A stretch of DNA of 64,000 bases from Craterostigma plantagineum (lineage: Eukaryota; Streptophyta; Magnoliopsida; Lamiales; Linderniaceae), in assembly GCA_027422505.1 (NCBI GenBank), contig JAPQWV010001346.1, positions 31,001 through 95,000 on the forward strand, in the 5' to 3' direction. This document shows positions 11,857 through 23,129 of the stretch, piece by piece. The notes under the pieces were generated by a model. The model worked only from the letters and a program-made list of their open reading frames with translations. It made no database searches and was not told the origin of the DNA. How positions within the stretch are numbered: the first letter of the stretch is position 1; each line of letters begins with the position of its first letter. The position numbers were made by a program, and so were the translations under genes.

Positions 11857-12910
11857 TATCATTTTTCCACATCTTTTTTCCTCACAAAAAAATGTAGTCT
11901 TCAGTTTCACCTGCTCTGTTCAGTTATATGGCATCTTTACAATCATGCATGTTTATTGTCGTTCTTCTTCCTTACATGTTTCTTTACTTATACATTAAGC
12001 GTTGACACTTTTTCCGTTGTTTTTATTTTCCCAAAACAATGTAGTTTTGTATACAATTGAATTTCAGAAGCGTGGATTGCCCCATGCACATACGTTGGTT
12101 TGGTTGAATCGAAGTGGAACGGAACCAACTCCAGCGGAGGTCGATGAAATAATTTCGGAAGAAATTCCTGACCGTCAAATTGATGAAGAAGGATATACTT
12201 TAGTTGAACACTTTATGATGCATGGACCGTGTGGTTTTGAAGGCATGAACTCACCCTGCATGGAAAAGAACAAATGCAAAAAGCATTTCCCAAAACAGTA
12301 CAACAGCCGTACGACAATTGATGATGCTGGGATATCTGGTACAGGCGAAGGAGGAATGAAACCAGGTATGTAGTTAAAAAGAATGTTGTCATGGACAACG
12401 GATACGTAGTCCCGCACAATATACAACTGCTGAAAAGGTACAAGGCGCACATTAATGTAGGGTGGTGCAACACGAGTAGGGCTATTAAGTATCTGTTCAA
12501 GTACATCACAAAAGGTGTAGACAAGGCCACAATGATAATTGAAAATCTGGTAAATCCAATGAACCAGCTGCCCAGAAATGTGATGAAATTGCAAGATACC
12601 TTTATTGTAGATATATGTCGGCCTGTGAAGCTATGTGGAGAATATTTGCATTTGGCATGCACTACAGAACGCCAGCAGTTACCACGTCATTTGGAGGGAG
12701 AACAAAGTTTAGTATACGATGAGTCTGTTGACCTCAACAATATGTTGAACAGAGATGGCATACACAAAACTATAATGACGGAATGGATGGAAACAAACAA
12801 ACACAGTCAAGAGGCAAAAATCTTACTTATTTCAATTCCCATCAAAATTTGTATGGAAGGCCTAGAAGAAGAGTTGGACACCACGGAAGAAAGAATTTGT
12901 CATTGGTAGG

Positions 12911-13417
12911 TAGGGGTGTTCGTTCGGTACAAACCGATCCGAACCGAACCGAAATTTCGGTCCCCCATTTCCAAAACCGAATACCGTACCGAATTTCTCG
13001 GTTCGGTATTCGGTTATTACCGAATTGTTTTCGGTTAATTCGGTTTTTTACCGAATTAACCGAATTTTCAATAAAAAAAATGAATTTTAGTTATATTTAA
13101 ATTAATATATATATTTTTTTGGGTTTGTAAAAGAAAGTTATATTAAATATATATTAATTTAAATATTACTGAAAATTCATTTTTAATATATAATTTAATA
13201 AAATATAGTTATATTTTTATTATTAATAAAATATAATATATTTTAATTTTTAAATTTCACCGAATTACCGAAAATCCAAAACCCATACCGAACCGAATTA
13301 CCGCATTTTTTTTAATAACCGAATACCGAACCGAATTTTTCGGTTCGGTTCGGTTTTGTACCGAATTTTTTGTTTTTCGGTTATTCGGCTCGGTTAACCG
13401 AATAACGCACACCCCTA
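12911..13417. mobile_element. hAT-type foldback MITE, 507 bp
   Basis: It starts TAGGGGTGTTCG and ends CGCACACCCCTA, inverted ends typical of plant non-autonomous hAT-like elements. The subterminal parts are arrays of CCGAA/TTCGG motifs. The AT-rich centre folds back on itself. Flanking 8-bp duplications are TTGGTAGG and TTGGTAAG, with one mismatch. It interrupts the RepHel coding region: removing it joins a His-Leu-Val/Ile-Gly-Lys reading across 12903 and 13425. Confidence 0.85.
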
Positions 13418-14569
13418 TTGGTAAGGTAGTTAACATACATCCAACTGCGGTGAGATATATTACATTAAGATGTTATTGACAATCGCTAGGGGGCCCACGT
13501 CGTATAAAAGACACACGTTCGGTAAATGGTGAAGTCCCCCCAACTTTAGAGAAGCATGCTATAGAAGGGGATTATTAGACGGAGACTCAGAGTGGCATCG
13601 TGCAATGGATGAAGCTGCGCAATGGGCTACACCGAATCAGATTCGACAGCTTTTTGTTACATTACTGATTTTCTGTGAAGTAACCAACCCCCTCAATTTG
13701 TGGAATAGCTTCTGGAAAACTCTGTCAGAAGACATACCACTGCGGCAAAAACGATTATTTGGTTCACAGAAATGCATCTTACAGACGACCACGTAAATAA
13801 CTATGCACTGGTTGATATCGAAAAACTGATGATACGGAAACTCAAAACTCTTTCTGACTTCCCTCCAATGCCACTGCCATCAAAGAACGTGCTAAAAGAT
13901 CTCAACAACAGGTTATTAATGGAAACGCTGAGGAGACCGATGTTGAGCATCAGCGTCTTATTGCGACCTTGAATGAAGAGCAACATAACATATTCAGCGA
14001 AGTCATCGACTCGGTTGCAAACAACAGTGGACACTTGTTCTTTCTGTATGGTCTTGGAGGAACAGGGAAGACACATGTTTAAAATACAATCATTACAAAA
14101 TTAAGGTCTGCAAATCAGATTGTAATATCAGTTGCATCACCAGGTATTGCAGCTTTGGTACTACCAAGTGGAAGAACTGCACATTCAAGGTTCAAGATCC
14201 CTATTATACTACAACAGAACTCCATGTGCGACATTAAGCAAGGGACGATGTTGGCTGAACTGTTGGTGCAAGCAAAATTGATCATCTGGGATGACGCGCC
14301 GATGACAAACAAGTAAGCTTTTGAGGCATTGGATAGAACTACGAGGGACCTGATGTCCAAAATGACTGAGAACTATCAGGGCAAGCCATTTGGTGGAAAT
14401 AGGGGTGGGACCGGGTCGGGTTTTTCGGGTATTTGGTTTTTCGGGTCGGGTACTCGACATGTGCGGGTTTTAATTTTGATACCGACCCCGGCCCGGCAAA
14501 AATCAGGTACCCAAAACCGATTGTCGGGTTCGGGTCGGGTTCGGGTACCCTATTCGCAATTCAATTTTC

Positions 14570-15300
14570 TTTTTTACTCAAAACGGCCAAATTATTACAA
14601 AATTAACTCCAAACATCGAGTATCCACTGATTCTTACAATGCATATAATGTTAATAACCTTGAAGCCATTGTGGATCCAACAATTGAAAGCAAACATGAA
14701 ATCCCTAAACTTACAAAATTAGGGTTCATCAAAAACATACTGGGAGGATCTTTACAAAATTTAAAAACTAAACAAAACCAAATGATACATGACTTTGCCA
14801 ACCTATCGAACCATAGAACATGGTACTTGGTGTTGTTAAACCTATTAGTCCAGTTATCAAACTGTAAACAGACTCTCGTTCGACGGTAGTTCAGCCAATA
14901 TACCAAAAATAAAAATTATTTTTGTGATCGTTTTAGAATTAAATCATCGAATACAAGGGTTTTTACATAATAAAATTTTTCATTCAATTAATTCGATCGG
15001 TAACAGCCATTGCCCTCAAACGCCTTCCTTTAGGCAACACGGGCTTGCCAAGAGCCGACACAGAATTTATCAAATCAAATTTTCTTACAACCTTTATCCA
15101 AAATTTAATTCTTTAAATCGATTTTCAAAAGATTTAATATATACATCATATTAATATATATATATATGTATATATATCTAAATATGACGTAAAACCATGA
15201 TTAGAGTATTAAGGCATCTTGGTGTAGTTTAACGTTTAAGTTTAGCCTTCCATTAAGGCTTGATCAAACAAAAATATAAAAGAGATAAAACTTACTTGAA
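14570..15300. other. AT-rich filler of the hAT-type insertion
   Basis: There is no recognisable coding sequence. The region is AT-rich, with an (AT)-like run near 15155-15180. It lies between the left subterminal GC-rich repeats and the pararetrovirus promoter region and may be unalignable virus leader or hAT interior. No tRNA-Met primer-site motif was found here. Confidence 0.45.
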
Positions 15301-15337
15301 TAAGAAGTAGATGCAAACCCGGAACTTTCTTCAACTT

Positions 15338-15345
15338 ATTTTATA
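15338..15345 (-). promoter_or_regulatory. Putative pararetrovirus TATA box
   Basis: The minus strand reads CTATAAAATAAG here, preceded by a CT-rich stretch. It lies downstream of the last viral ORF, where caulimovirids place the promoter of the full-length RNA. Activity is not known. Confidence 0.45.
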
Positions 15346-15621
15346 GAAGAGAGAGTGAGATGTTACAAGAGTGCGTAAGAAAAACGCATACAAAGCAAAT
15401 GGCTAAAAGCCATATTTAAAGACAAAAAAATTAAAATACAAAAGAGTCAAAAGAAGGAATTATGATTCCAGCTGGCCTCCATCTTGTTCTTGATTCCTCT
15501 TTGTTGTTGTCGGCCAATACTTTATAAAAGTAAGTTACTTTGTCTTCATGCTAAATTTTTAGCCGGTAGTGGATCCATCATTCTTTGTCTTCATGCTAAA
15601 TTTTTCATAGTTCATCCGATT

Positions 15622-16008
15622 TTAATAATATCCTCCAGCATATGATGCTGTATCAAGATACCTTTCCATTAAATCCCAAGGTTGATCTTTCCATTTAAAA
15701 CCGTTTTCACTTAAGAAGAGTATAACTTCTTTAGGTGAAGTTTGCTCATATATAAATTCTGGATCATCAATTTCATCATCTGCTACAATTTTAGCATATG
15801 AAGTCGTACCTTCTTGAGCCTTTTGTTCCTTATATTTAAGGAATTCTTTATACATTTGATGGTCTTGAGTACACATGTTGCTCGAAGACGAAGAGAGATT
15901 CTCTCTGAAAAGTTTTCTATTACCATGCTGAACAATAGGCCTACCACCTCTACCACCTCTATTAGAGGGATAGTCTTTCCCATATTGGGACATACCTGCA
16001 AAATTCAT
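15622..16008 (-). pseudogene. Pararetrovirus C-terminal ORF remnant
   Basis: The 128-codon open frame begins MNFAGMSQYGKDYP, has a Gly/Arg-rich segment (NRGGRGGRP) followed by a Ser run, and ends DTASYAGGYY. It lies directly after RNase H. Similar Gly/Arg-rich segments follow RNase H in some endogenous plant pararetroviruses. Role unknown. It is open over its full length but sits in a decayed element. Confidence 0.5.
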
Positions 16009-16056
16009 TGAATAAATTCTCTTGTAAGAAAATCTGGAAGGCTATTATCACTTCCT

Positions 16057-16413
16057 TTAAATAATTTCAAAATCGAATGGAGCTAAATGAGCTTGCCATC
16101 TCGCAAACATTTGTTTTGAGACATCATGCTTAAAATCTTTCATAAACATGAATTTTGCAGCTTGACAATCTGTTTTTATTAGAAACTTTTGATTATATAA
16201 ATCATCTTGAAATTTAAGAACACACTTAACAATAGCAAGTACTTCTCTAGCTATAGTAGCATAATTTTTCTGCGCATTATTCCATTTCCCGGAATGGAAT
16301 CTTACTAAATATTCTATCTTATCATCTGGAGAAACTTGTTTTAAGATTTCTCCAAAACCTAAATCAGACGCATCTGTCTCAATAATTTTTTGCCAATTAG
16401 GGTTAGCAAGCAT
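16057..16413 (-). pseudogene. Pararetrovirus RNase H domain
   Basis: The segment contains IETDASDLGFGEIL, the first catalytic Asp region of retroelement RNase H. NYATIAREVLAIVKC contains the catalytic Glu helix, and FLIKTDCQAAKFM follows. This domain removes the RNA template during reverse transcription. It is separated from RT by stops and a gap at about 16414-16540. Confidence 0.75.
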
Positions 16414-16539
16414 AAGACATGGTAAATGCGTAACTTTATTCTTGATTTTCTTAACTGCTTCAGTGTGACTATTTGTCCACTGGCAATGAATCTTTTTTAA
16501 CCTATCATATAAAATAGAGTTGTCAATCGCGAGATTTTT

Positions 16540-17040
16540 TTAGTAAGGAGAAATATAACTAGGACTCCCTAAAAATCTCTGAAGCTGAGTTTTATCAATA
16601 ATTTGATCTGAAAATTTAGATGCAAACTCAATACTTCTATTAATAGGATTAACATTACCTTTTTCAATGGTATGTCCTAAAAATCTAATTTTAGTTTGAA
16701 ATAAAACCATTTTTTGGCTGGATATAACCAATCCATTTTGAATAACAAGTTTCTTAAAAATATTAAGATGTTTAAAATGAGTTTCAATATCTTTAGAAAA
16801 GATTAAAATATCATCAATATAAACGATAATAAAATTACTATAAGGAATAAATATGTCGTTCATGATATTTTGAAATTCAGAAGGAGCGTTTTTCAAACCA
16901 AAAGGCATAACGTTCCATTCAAACTGTCCAATCGGGACTGTAAAGGCAGTTTTATATCTATCCTTTCCAGAAAATTGAATTTGCCAAAAACCTGATTTTA
17001 AATCAAATTTTGAAAATATAATGGCATTAAATAATCTATC
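16540..17040 (-). pseudogene. Pararetrovirus reverse transcriptase core
   Basis: The segment MPFGLKNAPSEFQNIMNDIF and the catalytic YIDD box (VYIDDILIFSK, about 16792-16825) identify RT. FLGHTIEKGNVNP marks the thumb start. The fingers lie upstream at 17040-17250 (ARPCQMNSELLELCKKEI, SPWLCTVFYVSNHAEKE). A frameshift separates the halves near 16908-17040. The domain would copy the pregenomic RNA to DNA. Confidence 0.8.
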
Positions 17041-17975
17041 TAAAAGATCCTTTTATTAGGAATAGGATACCTAATCCATTTTAAAACCTTATTTAATGGT
17101 TTATAATTAATAACTAACATGGGTGCTCCTCTTTCTTTTTCAGCATGATTACTAACATAAAATACAGTGCACAACCAAGGTGATTTTGAATGTTTTATTA
17201 AACCTTTCTGTAAAAGAGAAGCTATTTCTTTTTTACACAATTCTAATAATTCAGAATTCATTTGACAAGGGCGAGCTTTAGTGGGAATATTTTTCTCACT
17301 AAAATCATCTTCATAGGGTAAAGAAACTATATGTTTCTTTATATTCCAAAAAGCATTAGGAAGATCGTTACATATTTGCAACGTAAATTCATTATGTAAT
17401 AATTTAATTTTTTCTTGTAACTTAGGATTCTGAAGTTTATCTTCAATCGTAAGTATATTAATTTTTTGCTTTAGGTAATTTACCTGATTTTCTTTTGCTT
17501 TAATAAGAATAGAATCCTTAATTACGCTAAGAATCCTAGAAAAAGGTTCAGTAATAAATTCAAAGTAAACTTCTTTATTTTCGAAGCTTCCTTTAAATCC
17601 ATATTCGTCAATATTTTTTAAAGACAATATTTTCCTAAGGAACGGAGTACCAAGAATTACTTGGTTCGTAATATTTTTAACCAGCAAAAATAATGTAGGA
17701 ATACAAACCTTATTTTTACAAATAAAAGCCTTACAAATTTTATAATTTATTTGCAATTTTTCTCCGCTTACCGAGCTAAGAGCATGAGTTGTTTTGTGAA
17801 AGTATTGAGTAGGAATTATTCCTTCTTGGATGCAGTTTAAATCCGCTCCACTATCAATTAAAGCTATAAGATTTTTCTGAAAATTTCCATCAATTAATAA
17901 TGATATTTTTACTAAACATTTTTGAGAAGTTATTATCATTTTCGACATTTTCTGAAATATTAGTGAATTCTTCAT
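17040..17975 (-). pseudogene. Pararetrovirus aspartic protease and RT N-terminus
   Basis: This is a long 311-codon open frame. ALIDSGADLNCI holds the protease catalytic D-S-G. QVILGTPFL is the conserved second half of the A3-type pararetroviral protease. A linker of about 100 residues follows, then the RT fingers to about 17040. The upstream frame is linked to the coat-protein region by degenerate sequence. Confidence 0.8.
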
Positions 17976-18539
17976 AAGATTTAGATTCTTCGATTATTTC
18001 TTTTCCATTTTCTAATTTAGAAAATCTTCTTTCTAAATCTATATGACTTAGTTTTAAATTTTTAATTTCGATTTTAAGATTTGAAATTTCTGATGTTATC
18101 TTTAATATTAGTAGGAAATTCATAGTTTTTAGTTTTATTTTTGTTATGAAGCAATTTCATCACTTCGGACATCCTATACGGTTCAGATTTAGGAATTTCT
18201 TTCTTAGAGGTTTCTTCCTCTTTTTGTATTATTCTTTTAATGATTTGATTTTTTAAATATGGATCATCTGTCCCTTTTAAGATTTTGAGAAGATTATTAT
18301 CAAGAACATTTACTTCTTGAAATTGAGATATAATTTGATATAAGTTATCATCATCTAATTCATATCCCGAATTATCTGTATTTTTAGAACAAGATTGTCC
18401 TATCTGACAATTTTGACATTCATCAGATTCCTGTGATGCTGAGATTTCTTCGATGATATTATTGTTTTCATCGTTTGCGGAAAATTCTGATTCACTATCA
18501 GAAATTAAAAGAATTTTTGATAATGTCTCTTTTAATTCA

Positions 18540-19360
18540 TTGTCTATTTCGAGACTATTAATTTTCTTTTTAGTCCAGCAAGGTTTTGCTTTATGACCTA
18601 TTTTTCCGCATTTTCGGCAGACTATAGAGGGAAATTTATTTTTGTATTGATAATTTTTATTACCTTTTGAGAATTTTTATTCTCTTCTTTGGATTTTCGA
18701 TAAGAATATTTTTTAGTTTTATGTTCTCTACGAGATTGACTCGTAGAAGGGTTTTCCATGCCAAATTGACCACAGAATTCTCCTAATTGTTTCTTTTCGT
18801 CTAGAGAATGTCTCTTGATTGTTTATTTAGTTTAATTTCGTTACATAAGGCTAAACCTTCTTGTATACAGGTTCCTATTAATTTACCATAGGTATAGAAA
18901 TTATAATCGATACTCGATTCTCCTTTCCTAAGGTTATTCCTTACTCTTTCTGCAAAGAGTGAAGGTAGACCATCTATAAATTTAGATTTCCAATGAGTAC
19001 TATTCGACTCAGGGAGTTCCATGACCCTACTAAGAAAAATATCTTTATACCATCTAAAGGATGTAAGTGTTTTACACCTTAGATTTTGGAGAAGGGTTCT
19101 GATATTTTCAGAATTATCAGACCATCGGCCTGTGAAATGTTCAATTATATTTAAACATAGTGTATATACAGCATTTTCGACGAATTCGCCGTTTTCTTCT
19201 TTCGAGGTAAGATAAATTTCTTCTTGATCTCATTGAGTTAAATAATTATCCTACCATCCTTTTAACTGACCAGTAAAGCCAGCAACAATCATTTTAGCAA
19301 CATCTTGATCATTATTACTATTAGTTTTGCAAATTGTACTATACATTAACATTCTATGAA
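18540..19360 (-). pseudogene. Pararetrovirus coat-protein region with CCHC knuckle
   Basis: Broken frames carry a helical capsid-like segment (19022-18801, FIDGLPSLFAERVRNNLRKG). A perfect zinc knuckle, CRKCGKIGHKAKPC, lies at 18619-18578, and an acidic Ser/Glu-rich stretch follows. In caulimovirids this order marks the coat protein that binds the pregenomic RNA. Stops and frameshifts occur between the parts. Confidence 0.7.
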
Positions 19361-20210
19361 TCATGTTAAAAATTTGTCTTCGGTATAACTGTCTAGATTC
19401 CATTCATATATACTTCTACCATTATACGAATTATTAAATGTAAATTCTTGTTCTTCGAACAAGACATCTTGGGGAGTTGGCCTAGGATAATAATATTTAT
19501 TTTGAATTGGCTTACTAGCATATTTTGTATGCTTAAGTTTATTAATTTCTTCATTGAAAGTATTTTGAATATTTTTATATTTTTCAAGTCGATCTTCAAA
19601 CTCTTCACTTAAAGTACTAAGTTTAAGATTCTTGAATTTTTCTTCAAGTAAATTTTCAATATGAGAAATCGATTTTAATTTAAAATCTGTTATTTCAGAA
19701 GGAGGCTGAATACTTGGAGAAGCGATATTAGTTTTTTGAATTTCAGCTTTATCCTTTAAAAGATGATTTTTAATATCTTTAATATAAGATGAAATTTCTT
19801 CAATATTTTTCTTAAGTAAAGAGCTTTGTTCTCCTAAAACAATAACATACATATTTGTATAATTTTGTTGTTTTAAAAGACAATTTATATGATTTATAGT
19901 AACAAGTGTTTCATTTTCAAATGATTTTTGAAAAGCATTAAAATATCTAATTTCATTTTATTTTTCCATTTGGAAACTAGATTGAGGAGGATAAATTGAG
20001 TTCAAATTTTTCCCCGTTGAAAGTTTATAATTTCTTTCAAGAACAGAAATCATATTTTTAAAATATTTTGTCAAAAACCATGGAATAAAAGATAACATTT
20101 CATTGCGTTTTGACATATCTTTATAAAATTCGTCTTGGAAAATAATTTTGTCTTCTTTATTAAAGCTTTCAAAAAACCATTTTCAAAAGAGTTCCCATTT
20201 GGGTAAATTA
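19361..20210 (-). pseudogene. Pararetrovirus N-terminal coiled-coil region
   Basis: A 163-codon frame (19852-19361) is a Lys/Glu/Ile-rich helical protein ending in TFNNSYNGRSIYEWNLD. Upstream to about 20210 are degenerate frames with FIPWFLTKYFKN. The region precedes the coat protein. The movement protein is not found beyond it. Confidence 0.5.
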
Positions 20211-20219
20211 AATTATTGA

Positions 20220-20747
20220 AATGCCTCAATTTGAAATGTGCGGCGTATGAGATGTGGCGGTTGCGATGACGGAGGTGGCGGTGGCCTGCAGTGGCTGGGC
20301 TAACAGAGGTGGTGTGGCTGTGATCTCTTCAATGCGTAGGCGTAGCAGTGGCTGTGAAGTTGAGGTGCGACGGCACTGAGGTGGACGGTGGCTGTGGTGT
20401 GATGTGCAGCTGCACGGAAGCTGTAGCGTGGCTGGCTTGTGTGCTGAGAACGGCCTCGACAAGTGAGGAGAGTTGCTTGTGTTTTATTTTTTTTTGCGTT
20501 GTGTGTGTATGTGTAATGTGTATGTATCTAGTGAGCGACTTTATTGGACTTGGAGCTTCAAGCTTTTTTTATAAATCAGGTCGGGTACCCGATAAATCCG
20601 ATCGGGTAGCATATTGCTACTCGAAACCCGACCCGAAGTATTACATCGGGTATCGGGTTTAAACCCAATACTCGATTAACCCGACTTTTCACCACCCGAC
20701 CGAGTCGGGTCGGGTACCCGAAACCCGACCTCGAATGCCCATCCCTA
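20220..20747. repeat. GC-rich right arm of the hAT-type insertion
   Basis: GTGGCGGTGGC-type low-complexity sequence (20260-20460) is followed by a subterminal array of TCGGGTACCCG and CGGGT motifs (20575-20740) that mirrors 14400-14560. Such subterminal arrays are thought to bind hAT transposase. Short frames over this region are incidental. Confidence 0.6.
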
Positions 20748-21749
20748 GGCGAAAAGACCGTGCTGTTGGGAGGCGATTTCAGACAGTTACTTCCAGTTAT
20801 ACGTAATGGTTTCAGACAAGATACGGTTGAATCAGCCATAACTAGGTCATATTTATGGCATCATTGTCGTGTGCATACTCTCACACAGAACATGAGATTA
20901 CATTATTCAGAAATAGAGTTTGCAGATTGGATTTTGCAAGTTGGCAATGGAATGCGAAAGTCGCTGCAGATATAGACGTAGAGACTATTAAGGTCCCAAA
21001 AAACATGTCTTTTGATCGTCATGGTGATATGATTCGTAGCATATGCAACTACGTATATGTTGGTTTTGAAGACAATATGACTAATCAACATTATATTAAG
21101 GAAAGAGCCGTCCTGGATAGCACGAAGTCAATGACTTCATGCTATCCATAGTACCAGGACATGAGACAGAATTCTTAAGTTCAGACAGCTTGGAATTGGA
21201 AGCTGGCGTGGAAATCAACGCAAGTACGATGTATCTAGTTGAGTTTTTAAACATGCTTGAGATTTCAGGTGTTCCAAACCACAAACTTATCCTTAAGCAT
21301 GGAATTCCTGTAATGTTATTACGGAATTTAAATCAGAGAGACGGACTGTGCAACGGAACAAGACTCATTGTATCGCACCTTGGAACAAACGTTGTTGAAG
21401 CAGAATCTTAACTGGAACGCATGTTGGCAGTAAGGTTCTAATACCAAGGATAATTATGTCTCCCTCCGACACAACCTGGCCCTTCAAACTGCGACGTAGA
21501 CAATTCCCACTTAAAGTCTGCTACGCAATGACAATAAATAAAAGTCAAGTTCAGTGCCTAAAAATGGTTGGAGTGTATCTTCCCAGTCCAGTTTTCACAC
21601 ATGGCCAACTTTACGTGGCACTATCTAGAGTTACATCACCTGTGGGAATCAGAATATTGAGCATGAAAGAAGGCGACATAGAAGACAACGAGGTTGTAAA
21701 CATGGTTTTCCATGAAGTCTTCAACAATGTTTCAGTGTCTAACAAATAA

Positions 21750-22613
21750 CAAGGTATTCTGTAGTGCTCTCACTAAGATCTGTAGAAAATTGTTGTATCA
21801 CAATATTGTTTAAAGTATGTTGTTACAATGTTATTCAGTCTTACATTCCTATTGTCGCAACCGTTCACCTTCTCACATTTTAACACGCATACATGTTAAC
21901 AAACATTAATTGACACAGACATACAGTTGTATAAAACAATATAACAGTGTTAATGTAATAGCCACGTAATATGTCCAAACTAAAGATCAACAAAGTTGAT
22001 TGGCAACAAAACAAATGAATGCATGGGGGAAATCTTATTTTCCAGATAATATGAGACAATACGTAAAAATTAATATCTAATAAAATTACAAATATAAAAT
22101 GGTCTGGAACTCAAACTAATTTAACTAATGTTGAATTAACAAGACGAGTATAACTCCACAATTAAAGGCACGACATACTGACTGCAAAACACTATTGGAA
22201 AATATCACTGTCGAAAGCTTTATAGAGACATAAATACAATTACATTATCGACTGATTTATAGAACAAATTTCTTAGAACATTTTGGCTTCTTGCTTGAGA
22301 TTCAGTTATATGCAGTTTATTTATATATAATTAAACAGAAGAACGGAATAAACCTAGGTAATAAAGTGAAATTGATTGTTCGAACATTGATTCCACATGT
22401 TAATACAATTACAAGTGGAAAACAATCAAATAGGCGGCAATGAAAGATAAATATGTCATAATAGATAATTATACCTATTTCAAGGAAAACAACAAACATA
22501 AACAAGAAAAACCTCTTCATCATTCGAGTAGCTATTAATAAATTCATTCACTCGGTAATTGGTCCATAATAACGGCGACCATTGCCATCACCACAAACAT
22601 CGAATTATTATTA
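21750..22613. other. Noncoding AT-rich stretch
   Basis: No gene is visible. If the Helitron 3' end (hairpin plus CTRR) survives, it should lie between here and about 23130. I could not point to a convincing one. Confidence 0.5.
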
Positions 22614-22856
22614 CTCCCTCCGTCCCAGTACCTTTATCACATAAGTTGATGGGCACGCAAATTAAGGTGACATTATTATAATAATATAGTACAATGAAAA
22701 GGTAAAAAGTGTATATTTTAACACATCTTTTAAGAATATTCAATATTATTATATTGATTGTTTGTGATAGTTTTTTGCTAAATAAGGAAAGGTGATAAAA
22801 TTATTGGGACGCCCGAAATCGAAAAGTGTGATAAAATTAGCGGCACGGAGGAGTGT
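22614..22856. mobile_element. Stowaway-type MITE, about 243 bp, degraded right end
   Basis: It starts CTCCCTCCGTCCCAGTA next to TA and ends with a decayed GGCACGGAGGAGTG before TTA. The interior (AAAAGGTAAAAAGTGTATATTTTAACAC region) is the reverse complement of the interior of the MITE at 11614, so both belong to one family in opposite orientation. Confidence 0.8.
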
Positions 22857-23129
22857 TACTTAAACAACACACTATTGGCCTTCAATGAATAGAAATATTG
22901 ATGGACCTATGAACAGGCATTAGATACATAAAATCATGCACCTTATGTAAAACAAACGGAACTATTCATTTTAGGGACACATTCGTTAGCTATTACATAA
23001 TGTCCATATATTAATTTAATAATAATTAATTACGTGAAAGGAGTTATTAGTAGTGACTTTTCAGATTCCTACACATGAACTACATTATATAACACAATCG
23101 GATTTCACACATTAACCATAATTTTATGC

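Larger units (their letters stand above)
15300..20220 (-). mobile_element. Endogenous caulimovirid-like pararetrovirus fragment
   Basis: The minus-strand order is that of plant pararetroviruses: coiled-coil N-terminal region, coat protein with zinc knuckle, aspartic protease, reverse transcriptase, RNase H, a small C-terminal ORF and then a promoter-like region. There is no integrase and no LTR, which separates it from gypsy elements. The movement-protein region expected upstream of 20220 is absent. Frames are broken many times, so this is a decayed, partial genomic copy. Genus cannot be decided by eye; the layout is closest to the petuvirus/florendovirus style. Confidence 0.75.
14400..20747. 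mobile_element. Large hAT-type insertion carrying a pararetrovirus fragment
   Basis: The outer ends are TAGGGGTGGGACCGGG on the left and, in reverse, the matching TAGGGATGGGCATTCG on the right. Both are followed inward by arrays of CGGGTCGGG/CGGGTACCC. Flanking 8-mers GGTGGAAA (14392-14399) and GGCGAAAA (20748-20755) differ at two positions, as expected of an aged hAT target duplication. It splits the RepHel helicase between the segment ending GKPFGG and GGDFRQLL. No transposase is visible. At 6348 bp it is far longer than a typical MITE because it contains a pararetrovirus-like sequence. Confidence 0.75.
10208..21749 (+). pseudogene. Helitron RepHel (rolling-circle replicase-helicase), interrupted
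   Basis: Fragments on one strand, in the right order, make a Helitron replicase-helicase. The N-terminal part (10208-11572) holds the Helitron-like-N region, with LSICCGQGRVSLPPL and a Cys-rich start. The HUH nuclease motif is GLPHAHT (about 12074-12094). The two-tyrosine motif is AIKYLFKYITKG (about 12481-12516). The SF1 helicase Walker A is GLGGTGKTH (about 14050-14076), motif II is LIIWDDAPM (Asp where the family usually has Glu), and GGDFRQLLPVI is at about 20768-20800. The last motifs are AMTINKSQVQ (about 21527) and HGQLYVALSRV (about 21600). Numerous frameshifts, stops and three insertions make it non-functional. The 11572-12061 gap may be an intron. Confidence 0.85.

Noticed and set aside
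12175..12662. Two long antisense frames (139 and 149 codons)
   Set aside because: They lie opposite the RepHel two-tyrosine region, whose sense reading has clear family motifs. They are shadows.
20226..20662. Coding exon captured by the hAT-type element
   Set aside because: The frames on both strands are low-complexity GTGGCGG and CGGGT repeats with no recognised domain.
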